Assembly: GCA_949152475.1 (NCBI GenBank)
Contig: OX424559.1
Coordinates: 34,145,119-34,209,118 of the forward strand
Origin: Terebella lapidaria
Lineage: Eukaryota > Annelida > Polychaeta > Terebellida > Terebellidae
Direction of reading: 5' to 3'
Length of the DNA stretch: 64,000 nucleotides
In this document: positions 49,161 to 60,989 of the stretch, in pieces
Numbering within the stretch: position 1 is the stretch's first letter
Layout of the letters: each line of letters begins with the position of its first letter
Position numbers and translations under genes: made by a program
Notes under the pieces: generated by a model
Told to the model about the DNA's origin: nothing
What the model saw: the letters and a program-made list of their open reading frames with translations, nothing else
Database searches by the model: none

Positions 49161-49777
49161 ATGTGTCCCATTATAAAGCATACGATAAATCAACATGGCA
49201 AAGTCCCATTTGGGCCGAGTTTGGGTCAAAATGACCCACTTCGAGGGATTCAAGGGCAACGAAACTGATACACATTACAGGGGTATATATGAGGAGTGTT
49301 ATGCATCAATAAGAAAAAAAGTTACTAAACCGATTGGTTTAAATCATATTTATTCAAAATTGAGCATTGATCAGCAGGGCAAGCCCTATTTTAAGATCTC
49401 TGCGGGTGCATTTCTACATGGTGCATATGCATAGTTCAATTTAAAATTGGAACAAAGAAACATATATACATCAGATGTATCTACACTATTTACAACGAAA
49501 ACATAAACAAAATAGATGATGATAAAATAAGTAGGACGCTACAATACGACACAATTAGTTAAACAATCATTCATACATACATATAATCTAATTTGAGGTA
49601 CATAATATTACATCTATGTTTACATGGCAAACAATATAACGAAAAATAATTCCCTTTTTTTACACATCGTCGCATTATCAATATCAGAAACAATACATTA
49701 CTATTTATACAAAGTACACTGATGCATTCCGATCGGTGATCACAAAATGCTGTAGTGTATGAAGACTCTGGTGTAAA

Positions 49778-50149
49778 TGATTCGGTGCAGGTGGGAACAA
49801 CCCCGGTTAATCACCCACAAAAAGCCTTGTGATTTTGTGAATATATATATATGTGTATGCGGATGTATCCGTGGATGATTCGGTGCGGGTGGGAACAACC
49901 CCCGTTAATCACTCACATGATAAGGCTTGTGATATGACAAGTTTGTATTATGATGCACTGTATGTAGGCTAAGTGTATCCAGTGAGTGATTCGGTGCGGG
50001 TGGGAACAACTCCCGTTAATCACTCACATATTCGATTTATTTTATTTTATTTATTTTTTTTTTCGTGGCAAGAGATCAAATAATGTTATTGTATGTAGGT
50101 GTGTCCCGACAAATGATTCGGTGCGGGTGGGAGCAACCCCCGTTAATCA
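49778..50149 (-). repeat. Four spaced copies of a 36 bp hairpin sequence
   Basis: Units at 49,778-49,813, 49,876-49,911, 49,987-50,022 and 50,114-50,149 share TGATTCGGTGCGGGTGGGA and end CCGTTAATCA. Each is bounded by TGATT/AATCA arms with G-rich and C-rich inner halves. Units 3 and 4 extend the stem with different flanks (GTGAG/CTCAC; GACAA/TTGTC). Spacing is 98, 111 and 127 bp. Confidence 0.85.
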
Positions 50150-50239
50150 ATTGTCAGGTGAAGTGAATGTAGACCCTATAATCGTGCTTCGCAGTATTCA
50201 TGCATGCAGTATGCACCAGTGTTCTTAAATCCCGGGATC

Positions 50240-51664
50240 TCAAGGGTAGGTAAATATTTGATTATCGTAATACGGTGAACTTATTCGGTTTAGAAGTTGG
50301 ACCACAGAGCTCCAAGTCATCCAGAAAAATCTATGGGTGGATTTAATAAAACTATGAACTGCCGTCACGATCGACTTGTTGTCATGATAAGACAACGTTG
50401 TGTCACCGTGAAGAAGCACATCTAAAGTGAGCTGCTGAAAGCCGATCAATTTCGAAAACATGATGTCACGTGCAAATGAATGTAAAGGGCACTCAAATAA
50501 ATAGTGCTGCGCGTCTTCATTTGAGTGGCCACATAAACAACCAGGGTCGCTTTCACATGCAAGTTGAAATGAAGATGCGATTTTAATGCACTGCATCCCA
50601 GACGAATGCGAGTGTAAGGGACATCGCAGGCACGCTCCCCCACGCCAAACCAAAGAAATTTCGGTGGGCTTGGGATATGTTGCAACAGTTTGCGTTTAAA
50701 CGTTTGCAGTGTAGGATAATTCCGGATGTCAAGGGGAAGCTGGTTCCAATCCCTTGTTGTTGTGGGGAAAAATGAATTACTGAAGCGATAACTATTAGTG
50801 CGAAAGAGGGTAATATCATTGTTATTACGCAACGTGTAACCATGACGATCGGCAGTGGAAGGAGGGACCAAATCGGCTAGGTACGAAGAAACAAGCCCAT
50901 TCAGTATCTTATAATACCAAACAAGCCTATGAATTTTACGTCTTTGTGACAAAGTATGCCATCCGGCATCAACATACAATCTAGAAGTATACGATTTTTC
51001 GGTAGCCCCTGTAATGATGCGCAGTGCATGAATGTGGATCTTGTCCAATTTGGCAAGTTCAGAGGCGGGAGCCCTATCCCACAACGCATCACCATATTCA
51101 AGAATGGGCAAGACGAAAGAGCGATAAAAAGTATCCAAGCATCTCCTGGACAGTTTGAATTTGAAAGTCTGTAAGAGGTCAAGTCTCTTCATGGCTTTAC
51201 TCGATATTTCATCAATATGAGTAGCCCATGAGAGAGTTTGGGTCAATGTTATGCCCAAATGTTTGTGGGAAGAAACCTCGTCAATGAGTAGATTATTCAT
51301 TGAAAATGGAGGATTGCATAGTTTATCGCCCTTGTTGCTGATGAGCAGCGATTTTGTTTTCGGCACAATGAAAGTCACAAGCCATTTTTTAGACCAATCT
51401 TGTATGGCTTGTAGGTCAGCGTCCACGAGTTTCTGGCTTTTTTGACGATTGTCCACGTTAATGAATAAACACGTGTCATCAACGAATAATCGAATTTCAG
51501 TGAACCGCACCACTTCCGTAATATCATTCATGAATATGAGGAACAACAAGGGGGCCAAGATTGAACCTTGCGGTACTCCTGCTCTGGGAGTTCCCCAGTC
51601 AGAGAATTCGCCATCTAGGCATACCCGTTGCTGGCGATCTTTCAAGTAGCTGCTGATCCATTTA
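50240..51664 (-). pseudogene. LINE reverse transcriptase and C-terminal zinc-knuckle region, frameshifted
   Basis: Begins in mid-RT (KWISSYLKDRQQRV; RAGVPQGSILAPLLFLIFMN). The catalytic box reads FVDDTCLF where most LINEs have FADD. It continues through HLGITLTQTLSWATHI, the thumb (RSFVLPILEYGDALWD), and a C-terminal part (WNQLPLDIRNYPTLQTFKRK). Near 50,600 the frame shifts to 50,653-50,240, which carries CLCGHSNEDAQHYLFECPLH, a Cys/His knuckle typical of LINE C-termini. The endonuclease domain is absent. Clade uncertain, in the CR1/Jockey/I range. Confidence 0.85.
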
Positions 51665-51960
51665 CTAAACAGATTCTGAGAAAACGGTCATCAAATCCAA
51701 AATTGGCTGATTTTCATCAAAATTGGCCGCCACTTTGAAATAGTAGCGAAAATGAAAAAAAAACGTCCTCCTAGAAATTTTAGGCATTTTTGTGCAAAAT
51801 TTCAGAAAGATTCGATTGTAAACTTTGAAGATAAAAATGTGGACGGACAACGAAGGACGCAACGCCACGCCACGCCAATAGATTATCGGACCAAAGGTCC
51901 GGTAACCTAAAAAGACTCTTGCTCCGAGGTCACTTGAGCGGTCCCAGACCCCCACCGCGA
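51665..51960. repeat. Interspersed repeat of the 12.7 and 47.0 kb family
   Basis: AACAGATTCTGAGAAAACGG parallels AACAGATTTTTGAGAAAATGG near 12,745. CAGAAAGATTCGATTGTAAA parallels 47,020. Ends with GGACCAAAGGTCCGG, a local palindrome. Confidence 0.65.
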
Positions 51961-52274
51961 CAGGCTCGCTTCACTCCATAATTTTTTATAAACCATTGGC
52001 ATGAAGTGGGATTTATACCCAGGAGATGCCAGGAAGCTACCACAGGACATGAAAAAGGATCTGGTTTATGGGGCCCTTGAGCGGGCCCCAGACCCCAGGC
52101 CCTATAATGTTGGACCCCCTCTTTTCAAATTCCTGGATCCGCCCCTGGATACGCCTCCGTGGGCTGACTTTCTGATCATGCTGCTCCAAAGTACATGGGT
52201 GGGATAACTTCGTTACTATATAGGAATGTATGCCACTCCCGTGGTACCATAATCAAGCCGATTTCTTCTTCCCC

Positions 52275-53475
52275 AAATGGTCCTATTCACAGACTCCTCC
52301 TAGAAGTCGGCAAACTCCGTAGTTCAAACTGACCGATCGCAGCTGCGCGCAATCTTCGGAAATCTGGGGGAAAATACCAGCCTGACCACGTAGAGCAATA
52401 GCACTCAAAATGTCGTGTGACACGCATGATATAGTGTTCGTGCCAAAAAGAAACCTGACATTAAGTGACAATCGCATATATATCGAGAAAAATACCCGTA
52501 AACCCATCCCCTTCCCCGCTGAGACCAACCTTGCCCGTAAAATCATTTTACTGAGTAGCCAGAACTATTTGTTTACAAACACAGCGCGAGGATCACCATG
52601 GTACGGAAGCCCATAGGTGACATGCGCGTAAAAAAATTTTTGTCTTTTCCAGCAAAAGCCTAGCACGTTCGAACGTGGAAGCATTTAACACTATCACGTT
52701 CGCACGTGGAAACTTCAGGAGCTACCACGTTCGCACGTGAAAAGTTTTGGGTGTGGTAGCATCAAATGCTTTCACGTGTGAACGTGGTAGCTTTAAATCT
52801 TTCTACGTGTGAACGTAGAAACCATAATGTTTTCACGTGTGAACGTGGTAGCTCTGAAACTTTCTACGTGTGAACGTGGAAACCTACATCTTTCTACAGT
52901 CGAACGTGATAGGTTTTAAAGTTTCTACGTGCGATCGTGAAAGCATATATTGTTTCCACGTGTGAATGTGGTACCTTTGGACTTTCTACGTGTGAACGTG
53001 GAAGCCTAGTACCTTCCTACGTGCGAACGTGATAAGTTTTAAAGTTACCACGTGCGAACGTGATAGCGCTAAATGCTTCCACGTGCGTACGTGGTAGCTT
53101 TGAACTTTCTACGTTCGAACGTGCAAGGCTTTTACTAGAAAAAACCACCAAATTCACCTATGGGCTTCCATACCATGGTCACTCGCTCGTGTTTCCCTTA
53201 CTCGGATTTCCCCGAAACTGTGTTGACATTCTGACCAAACTCGCATCGCCCGTTTTTGGTGATCAACAGGCTAAGCAACCCTTACTTCCATACAACCTTG
53301 TTGCGGATAATGGGGCATCTGGGTTAAATATAATCTGTATTGCCGTCTATGATGAGAAAATGTGCGATAATCTGAACACTGCGGAGTTGTTTATTACCGT
53401 TACTGCGCGCAGCTGTGATTGGTCGGCACTCTCGTGACCAGTGGCGGGAAATTCTGTGAATAGGACCATTACTCG
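52275..53475. mobile_element. Inverted-repeat-bounded element enclosing a palindrome array
   Basis: The outer ends share AATGGTCCTATTCACAG (left near 52,275) and its reverse complement (right near 53,455-53,472). Inside these, CAGCTGCGCGCA-T occurs near both ends in opposite orientation. Flanking the array, ACCATGGTACGGAAGCCCAT (left, about 52,596) is matched by the inverted ATGGGCTTCCATACCATGGT (right, about 53,160). AAAAGCC-AGCACGTTCGAACG also occurs in both orientations at the array edges. No transposase is encoded. I infer a non-autonomous foldback-like DNA transposon; terminal duplications are not resolved. Confidence 0.7.
52664..53123. repeat. Array of 15 palindromic CACGTNYGNACGTG units with 30-31 bp period
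   Basis: Fourteen-base units start at 52664, 52695, 52726, 52773, 52804, 52834, 52865, 52895, 52926, 52957, 52987, 53018, 53049, 53080 and 53110. Spacing is 30 or 31 except one gap of 47. The first, CACGTTCGAACGTG, is a perfect palindrome. Others are CACGTGTGAACGTG, TACGTGCGAACGTG and similar. Many are flanked by complementary CTAC/GTAG or TTTC/GAAA. Spacer sequences differ. Confidence 0.93.
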
Positions 53476-53559
53476 CGAGTGCCACTATAGCATATCTTGT
53501 AACTTATCTTGTATCTTGTTGTAACACCCTCTCAGAAACCACAAAAATAAACACGTAGT

Positions 53560-53760
53560 TCTCATGTGCTAGAAATCGCCAGTAAAAGGTCGAAGTATAA
53601 CCTAGCTTCCACCATCTTAGATCAAAGTACCGCACTGTCCCTTAACAGTGCTCTGTTAGAGCATTGTGAGATCACGACGACAAATACCACGCATGTCTTT
53701 GTTTATATTAGCGCAAAAGTAAACAATTCGATCTCATTGAGCATTTTCTCCTAAAAGCTT
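53560..53760 (+). repeat. Interspersed repeat matching 41,835-42,065 in inverse orientation
   Basis: Begins TGCTAGAAATCGCCAGTAAA and follows the same order as the 41.8 kb copy through ATCAAAGTAC and TGCT-TGTGAG. Confidence 0.65.
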
Positions 53761-56700
53761 CATCGAGCAGCCACCAAAGAGTATTTTGAGGACTTATAGT
53801 TGCTGTATCATCGTAGATATGATCGCTGAATGATCTATTTTAACTTCCCAAAAAGGATGAACCCACTCTAAATATTCGTCAGCATACATATTTAATGCAC
53901 TGACTGCTCGTAGTTGTCGGTAGGGCTACAAAATGCATCTTCTTACTCATGACTTGTTTCCCAGGGGCAGGAGGTTTTATATATTTTCTTTTCGTACACG
54001 AAACTACATGTACTATGTACATAAACCCAAATGCATCCGTGACGTAGAATAACTCTTTCATATTACACTATGTTATACCGATTAGTACTTAAAGTGATGT
54101 TGGCAGTAAGTTATGGATTTTTCCATATCTTTCTGATCGAACGAAGAAAACATAACAGTTATATTTCTGCACTTGTATGCCCTAACAGAGGCCCCTTTCC
54201 ATTAGATTTCGTTGCGAGTTTTTGGTGGAGATATTTTGAGTTTATTTACATTGACGCCATTCTCGGTGCTTTGTATCCCGTGACGCAGCGCGATTCCAGC
54301 TTACTCGTATATGTTCGAGCCAATCGAGCGTGAACTAGGTTAAGTCAGAGGCAACTCTGAATGGCGCACAAAACAAAAGAAAAGCGGCTGCTAGTACTGT
54401 CATATGCTTGATTTATCCATCAGATCAAGCAAAGTAATGTAACCTAGTTTTCTGAGAACACAGGCATATATGTAATTGATCTGGAAAAAACCGGTTTTCC
54501 TGCCAATATCACTTTAATATTATATCAATGTATTATAATGGTAGTGTCACTTGCCTTGTCACTTGTATTTCACACGTTAACCCAATAGTCGCTTTACTCC
54601 ACTGTTGAGTTGATACCCGGTCAGTATCCCGGCTTGTCTCCTCGGCCTGATGCGTGTTAGACTCTTGTACACGTTTGTCTTCTCATCCATCAAAAATAAA
54701 CACCACATAAAATAAGGAAAATAGTGTCAACTAGGAAAACACCGTCACGTTTTCGCCATTAAAACTGGCGTCTCGTTGAACCATGTCACAAATCGTGTGT
54801 TGCAAGTCGAAACAGGTTATCACCATGAACAAATAACAGGGCACTGATTCTCACACTGGATCAAGGAGCTTCAAGAGCGATTGGAATATAATCCCAATTT
54901 CACTAATTAAGAATATATTCCACCGATTTGGGGTCCCATCATTTATACCACTTAAATTAGATATTCTCATGGCGTTGGTTATGGGGCAACATAGACAACT
55001 CGTAGAATATTAATACCAGAAACGTACAAATAAACGGCTTTGGGTAACGGAGCTCTGGAATTCACTATATTTCCGCGATAAACAGGGAATACGAATTCGA
55101 ACCAATAAGTATTAGAGACGAATGGAAGGTCTGCCAAGACGACCACCATTAACATAATGTAAATAACATGACTGATCTTAAATGCATTTTTTTTTACAGT
55201 GATGTCTATTATTGTCACAATGGTATCTCCTCATATGTTACCAATTCAATCGTGACATAAAAGTTGTACAAACTCAATGCTTCTTTATGTATTTGTAACT
55301 TGAATATGTCTTGATATTTTTGCAAGAAAAGTCCATGTATGAATGCAACGAAACTTTGATCAGCAACTGAAGTGTCCCTGGTATTTCCGTTGGTACTCTA
55401 GGGGACTGATAAATAAATAAATTAAAAAAAAAGTTTTGATATTTGGCTAGACAAATACCCAACCACATATTCATATTTAAAAATATACTACTGTAGTCAG
55501 TGGGCAGACAGTGTGTAAGATATAGCTGTTACCATGACTACGCAACGAACTATATGAAGAGACTGGAGAGACACAGGGAGGGTGTGGAGTAATCTGGGGG
55601 AGGGGGGGGAGTTGCGTTTGAATGGTCGTAGAGGTAAGTAAATATTTTCCTCGTGAATGATATATAACTAAAAGTTTGCTATAGTGTTCAACTCATCATT
55701 CCCAGTAGTATTTCTCAAACGGTTCGCATAAGGTACGACCCCCAATGCATGTTCTTTCCTGACAGGAAGACATGGTGTCCAGGCTTTTTCCGTCGTCCTG
55801 GTGCATGATTGACTCTTATACATTTCTGTCTTCTTATCAATCAAATGTACACACCATCTAAAATAGATCAAACAACCGTCAATGAGGAAAACATCGTCAC
55901 GTTTCAACAATTGAAATGGGTGTGTCATTCAAGTACTAAAGTGCAATTCAAAACAGGTTATGTGTCATCATGGGAAATTTGAAGGGTCATGATTTCCATA
56001 CCAGGAAAACGGAAGTTCAGGGTTGAATGAAACACCAATATAGCTCAATCATGTAAAAAAGCATTATCTTAATTTTCTGATGATATTGCTTATAGGTGGA
56101 TAATATATATTCATAAGAATGTGTCAATTAAATTTGAGTATGTTGCATACTTGTGCATAGCTATATCGTTGTACTTTGGCGTTCTCTTATCGTGCAGTGC
56201 TACCAAAATGAATCATGTGAACAAATAACCTACCTGCGTCCAATGAATAAAACATAGACGTGTCTCAGGCATACATGTGGATGTTTGCAGTTGAAATTAC
56301 TAGTTTTATTCTGCTTAGATATCGAAAACTTTTGTACACAATTTGTTGGATAAAGATTTGACGTTTGGGATCGATCACCCATGTCCACAACAGATGGGGA
56401 TCATATTGATTCGAGTCACGTTTATTTGCTGGTACATCCAAAGCTCTGATCTTTAAAATCGTTTTGCCACGCGTTATGACAACGTATGTGTGTTTCCGTC
56501 CAAAGGCACTAAATGTCCCCATATGGTTAGTGCTGATAACAATGTAACTTTATTTCAAACATTAAAATTGGATGCCAAAACCTTTCCTATACCCACCTCG
56601 TAAGATTTCAAGGAAAAATCTTACGAGGTTTTTTCTGGATAAATTAACGACATTGATAACATTGCTGGTTCTTGCTGGATTGCGTTGTTAAAAAGGTTTC

Positions 56701-56800
56701 AAGTCTATGAATACCTATCGGCAATGATGTTGATCATATGGTCCACAATGTTTGCACATCGTGATCGTTTAGCCACTTGTCTTCCTTGTTTGAAAGTCCG
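53761..56800. other. Gene-poor DNA with a diverged direct repeat
   Basis: 54,610-54,830 and 55,770-55,960 share ACTCTT-TACA-TT-TGTCTTCT, ATCAA…ACACCA-…AAAATA, GAGGAAAACATCGTCACGTTT (first copy TAGGAAAACACCGTCACG) and AAAACAGGTTAT, in direct orientation 1.16 kb apart. A TCTTACGAGG/CCTCGTAAGA inverted pair sits near 56,600. No gene recognised. Confidence 0.45.
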
Positions 56801-56839
56801 CTGTGCCTTTTGATATCAAGTTTTGCATAAACTGAGATA

Positions 56840-56960
56840 TATGCATACTACACCACATTTACTTCGTCGATAAAGACGTGCGTGAAGTCCCCTGCGAGGC
56901 AGCCAACCAATAAGTCATGTACTGAGTGATATACACAAATGTGTGTGAATATATACATTA
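56840..56960 (-). repeat. Remnant of a receptor-gene upstream region
   Basis: AGACGTGCGTGAAGTCCCC, CAGCCAA and AAGT-ATGTACTGA-TGATATACA resemble 18,545-18,625 upstream of gene B, and more weakly 10,935-11,000 upstream of gene A. No signal-peptide exon is found below it. Confidence 0.45.
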
Positions 56961-57855
56961 CATGCACATATAAATAGATCGTGCGTCCTACTCACATACA
57001 AAATAATTTTAACTCTCAGCATGGTAAAGCATTTTGAGACAATATTTGCCGACGGCATAACGTGGTCAGGCTAGGTCCGTTGACGCTATTATGGCGATCC
57101 GCACAATTGGGCATTATGCATATTTCACCAAATGTTTACCTACAAGCATTTATTCCCAACGGATTCATGTGTTATATTGTTGTAGTACGTTATCTGGAGT
57201 TTTCACAATGTCCTACATTTTGGCTATGTTCTCAACGATAACAATGATGACGATACTAGTAGATGTTTATTAAAAGCAGTAGTTTTATAAACACATAAAC
57301 ACTATCATAGAATATACAGTAGTTTTATAAATACATAAACACTATCATAGAATATATGTCACATAGTGATGCACAGTATATACAATTTTCATGTTTATCC
57401 TGTCATATTCACAGGCTATTACTATGTTATGTTTTACGTTCTCTTGTATACCTTCTCAGTTCGTCAGCTAGTTTCGTGAAAAGGATTAATAAACAGCTGG
57501 TCTTGTTGAAACAACATTATGTGTTGATAGAATCAAGTATCAACAGGAATCATGGTATTTGAATGTGAATAATTCCGAAGAAATAGGGCAGTCACCGTTT
57601 GGATGTTTTGTATGTTCAGGCCCTCGTAATTCGCAACACGGGACGCTCCCAAGTTGTCATATACCTTCGTTTCCTGACATTGTGCGATCAAAGGCAACAT
57701 TGAAATATCCGTGTACTGATCATAAATGAGCACATGCACTATGTGCAGGTGCACTATGGATGAATAGGTGCATATTGTGCAAAATGAATTATATATTGCT
57801 GCAGCAAAATTGTAGGAAGACTGGGAGGGGTTTACTGTGATATTACCTTGGAAAC
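56961..57855. other. Intergenic DNA, one short tandem duplication
   Basis: A 42 bp unit is duplicated at 57,274-57,356 (CAGTAGTTTTATAAA-ACATA). Nothing else recognised. Confidence 0.5.
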
Positions 57856-58174
57856 TTCAATTCAATTCAATTTATTTCAACATCAACACATAGTAGAAAG
57901 ACACAATACATTCACAGCAATATAGATATTGAAAGGGGAATGCAGGGAAGCCTAGGCTTATACATTTGCTATTCCCCAACTGAAAATATAAAAGTTTAAT
58001 GAAGCCTCCCCATCCCGCCCACAAAAAAAAAAAACAAGACAAAATTGGGGGAAAAAAGAAACCCCAAAATATATATATATATATATACTGATACCGGTAT
58101 AACATGATAATTAGACTACAAAAATAGCGACAAAAAGTACTTTGTAAATACTAATACACATAACAAAAATGTTT

Positions 58175-58640
58175 TTAATCATAACTTGACAAGTAAGATT
58201 TCTTTAGTTGGCTTTTGAACAGTTTAACAGATTTTATAGTATGCATATTCACATCCAATTTGTTCCACATTTTCACTCCTTTGCCATAGAGCGAGCTCTG
58301 TGTCTGCGATATTTTACATTGAAATTTCTGTTCGAACTTGACCTTGTGTCATAGTTATGGACCTGATGAGTTTCAGTGAATTGTTATTAGCTTGATAAAC
58401 ATGATAAACCACAATCAATGTTTTCATATTAACAATATCTTTGAACTTGAGGCATTTATATTTTACAAAAAGTGGATCAGTATGAGCTCTATATTGTACT
58501 TTGTCAACAATGCGCATAGCCCTTTTCTGCAGACTGATAACTTTTTGAGCTTGGATTTGAAAGTGTTTTCCCATATTTCACGTATGACAGAATCAAAGCA
58601 CAGTACAAAGTGTATAGACTATAACTGGACAATATATGTA
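58175..58640 (-). pseudogene. LINE ORF2 C-terminal part
   Basis: Reads TLYCALILSYVKYGK, then LQKRAMRIVDKVQYRAHTDP and KYKCLKFKDIVNMKT, then after a frame break near 58,316 SLYGKGVKMWNKLD and KLFKSQLKKSYLSSYD, then stop. This order is the usual C-terminal end of CR1/L2-type ORF2 and joins logically to the RT piece that stops at 60,990. Confidence 0.85.
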
Positions 58641-58653
58641 CAACCTTTTGTAC

Positions 58654-60985
58654 TTGTCATATATCTGTTCCATGGGGTTTGTTTCGGATTTCTAAAATAT
58701 TTCCATAGGTTGTTTGTTTCTCCAACTATCTAGACCTGAGGTTGGAGATTGATAATGATTCTAGCCTGTCAAATAGATTATATGACAAACGTGATGATTT
58801 CAAATTTTCCATAGTCAATTTCCCTTTTCTAAGCAGCAACATTCCTATGTCACCGGCATATGGTGTGTTTGTTTCTCAACTTATACGCTATTCCAGAGCT
58901 AGTTGCAAATATGAGGACTTTGTCTATCGAAGTGCCCAGCTAGTCTCTAAACTGCTACGACAAGGATATGTTTTACCAAGACTTATAGCTGCGTTTAAGA
59001 AATTCTATGGACGTCATCATGATCTGGTTGATAAATACACCAAATCCATGTCTGCCATGCAACTAGATCTATTTTCATGTTAATTTTGGGGAATTCATGA
59101 CGGGTGCCACTAGTGGGGCAGGAAATGCTCACTCTTTCCGGAACACCTGATTTCACCTCCTAATGGCCATTTATTGGGGTTCATGAGTTTCCCTGTCATT
59201 TTTGTTTTCTCTCACTTCGTATGCCTGATATGACTTTCTGTCCCCGGACTATGAGATTGGATAACGGACCCTGTTTTGTTTGCTCGGAATACTTAATACT
59301 GGGTATTGAATCCACGTCTATTCCATAGGTTGTTGGGCAGTTGTATACTAATTCCATCAGGTGTACAGTAGAAACAACTACATTTAACACACTGTCTGCC
59401 CCTGATGACGCCAGTGTGTCTTTGGACAAACTATTTGGTCGGGCTTTGTTTCTATTGCAAAATGTTGTATTTTACGATTGTTATTGGCATCATCAAAATC
59501 TACTGTATTTGTGGTAATAGATTGATACCTACATTCATAATACTGAGTCAGTGTCACTGCTGGCGGACGTTAAATCTGTCCCCGAGGATACCATCAACTC
59601 AGTAGCCTTCTGGCTATTGATTAGGTACTTATGTACTTGTCATGTATCTGTTCCATGGGGGTTTGTTTCGGATTTCTAAAATATTTCCATAGGTTGTTGG
59701 GCAGTTGTATACTAATTCCATCAGATGTACAGTGGAAACAACTACATTTAACACACTGTCTGCCCCTGATGACGCCAGTGTGTCTTTGGACAAAATATTT
59801 GGTCGGGCTTTGTTTCTATTGCAAAATGTTGTATTTTACGTTTGTTATTGGCATCATCAAAATCTACTGTATTTGTGGTGATAGATTGATACCTACATTC
59901 ATACCACTGAGTCAGTGTCACTGCTGGCGGACGTTAAATCTGTCCCCGAGGATACCATCAACTCAGTAGCCTTCTGGCTATTGATTAGGTACTGATGTAC
60001 TTGTCATATATCTGTTCCATGGGGTTTGTTTCGGATTTCTAAAATATTTCCATAGGTTGTTGGGCAGTTGTATACTAATTCCATCAGGTGTACATTAGAA
60101 ACAACTACATTTACCACACTGTCTGCCCCTGATGTTGCCAGTGTGTCTTTGGACAAACTGTTTGGTCGGGCTTTGTTTCTATTGCAAAATGTTGTAATTT
60201 ACGTTTGTTATTGGCATCATCAAAATCTACTGTATTTGTGGTAATAGATTGATACCTACATTCATACCACTGAGTCGGTTTCACTGCTGGCGGACGTTAA
60301 ATCTGTCCCCGAGGATACCATTAACTCAGTAGCCTTCTGGCTATTGATTAGGTACTTATGTACTTGCCATATATCTGTTCCATGGGGTTTGTTTCGGATT
60401 TCTAAATTATTTCCATAGGTTGTTGGGCAGTTGTATACTAATTCCATCAGGTGTACAGTAGAAACAACTACATTTAACACACTGTCTGCCCCTGATGACG
60501 CCAGTGTGTCTTTGGACAAACTGTTTGGTCGGGCTTTGTTTCTATTGCAAAATGTTGTATTTTACGTTTGTTATTGGCATCATCAAAATCTACTGTATTT
60601 GTGGTAATAGATTGATACCTACATTCATACCACTGAGTCGGTGTCACTGCTGGCGGACATTAAATCTGTCCCCGAGGATACCATCAACTCAGTAGCCTTC
60701 TGGCTATTGATTAGGTACTTATGTACTTGTCATATATCTGTTCCATGGGGTTTGTTTCGGATTTCTAAAATATTTCCATAGGTTGTTGGGCAGTTGTATA
60801 CTAATTCCATCAGGTGTACGGTAGAAACAACTACATTTAACACACTGTCTGCCCCTGGTGACGCCAGTGTGTCCCTGAACAAACTATTTGGTCGGGCTTT
60901 GTTTCTATTGCAAAATGTTGTATTTTACGTTTGTTATTGGCATCATCAAAATCTACTGTATTGTGGTAATAGATTGATACCTACA
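58654..60985 (+). repeat. Tandem 363 bp units, five copies plus an upstream partial
   Basis: TGTTGGGCAG occurs at 59,331, 59,695, 60,058, 60,421 and 60,784: spacings 364, 363, 363, 363. Units are nearly identical, so amplification is recent. A partial unit (ATATCTGTTCCATGGGGTTT to TTCCATAGGTTG) lies at 58,660-58,715, separated by a retroelement fragment. The frames inside are repeated by construction and I do not recognise a protein. Confidence 0.93.
58735..59275 (+). mobile_element. 3' end of the YDKRDDF retroelement family, with protein C-terminus
   Basis: A frame to the TAA at 59,081-59,083 encodes RLYDKRDDFKFSIVNFPF, SNIPMSPAYGVFVSQLIRYS and FKKFYGRHHDLVDKY, then 190 bp of 3' sequence (GGTGCCACTAGTGGGGCAGG). 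I recall this C-terminal signature from repetitive, reverse-transcriptase-linked proteins in marine invertebrates; the element class is not certain. The 5' part is missing. It lies in the insert that splits the LINE. Confidence 0.7.
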
Positions 60986-60989
60986 GATA

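Larger units (their letters stand above)
49440..51664 (-). mobile_element. 5'-truncated LINE with its downstream region
   Basis: The coding part (51,664-50,240) starts inside the RT palm, where the sequence abuts the 51.7 kb repeat, a typical 5' truncation. The 3' UTR probably continues to about 49,440 and contains four hairpin units. The exact 3' end is not clear because I see no poly-A tail or target duplication. Confidence 0.7.

Noticed and set aside
52664..53123. CRISPR-like array (short repeats with variable spacers)
   Set aside because: Repeats are only 14 bp, themselves palindromic and variable, spacers are about 17 bp, and there are no cas genes in an animal genome context.
53566..53754. 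Conserved small protein beginning MLEIASKRS (also at 42,053 on -)
   Set aside because: After the first residues the two copies lose frame agreement, so a non-coding repeat is the simpler explanation.
59196..60519. Repeated short frames on both strands in the 363 bp units
   Set aside because: They recur because the DNA unit is repeated; no domain and stops at each unit.
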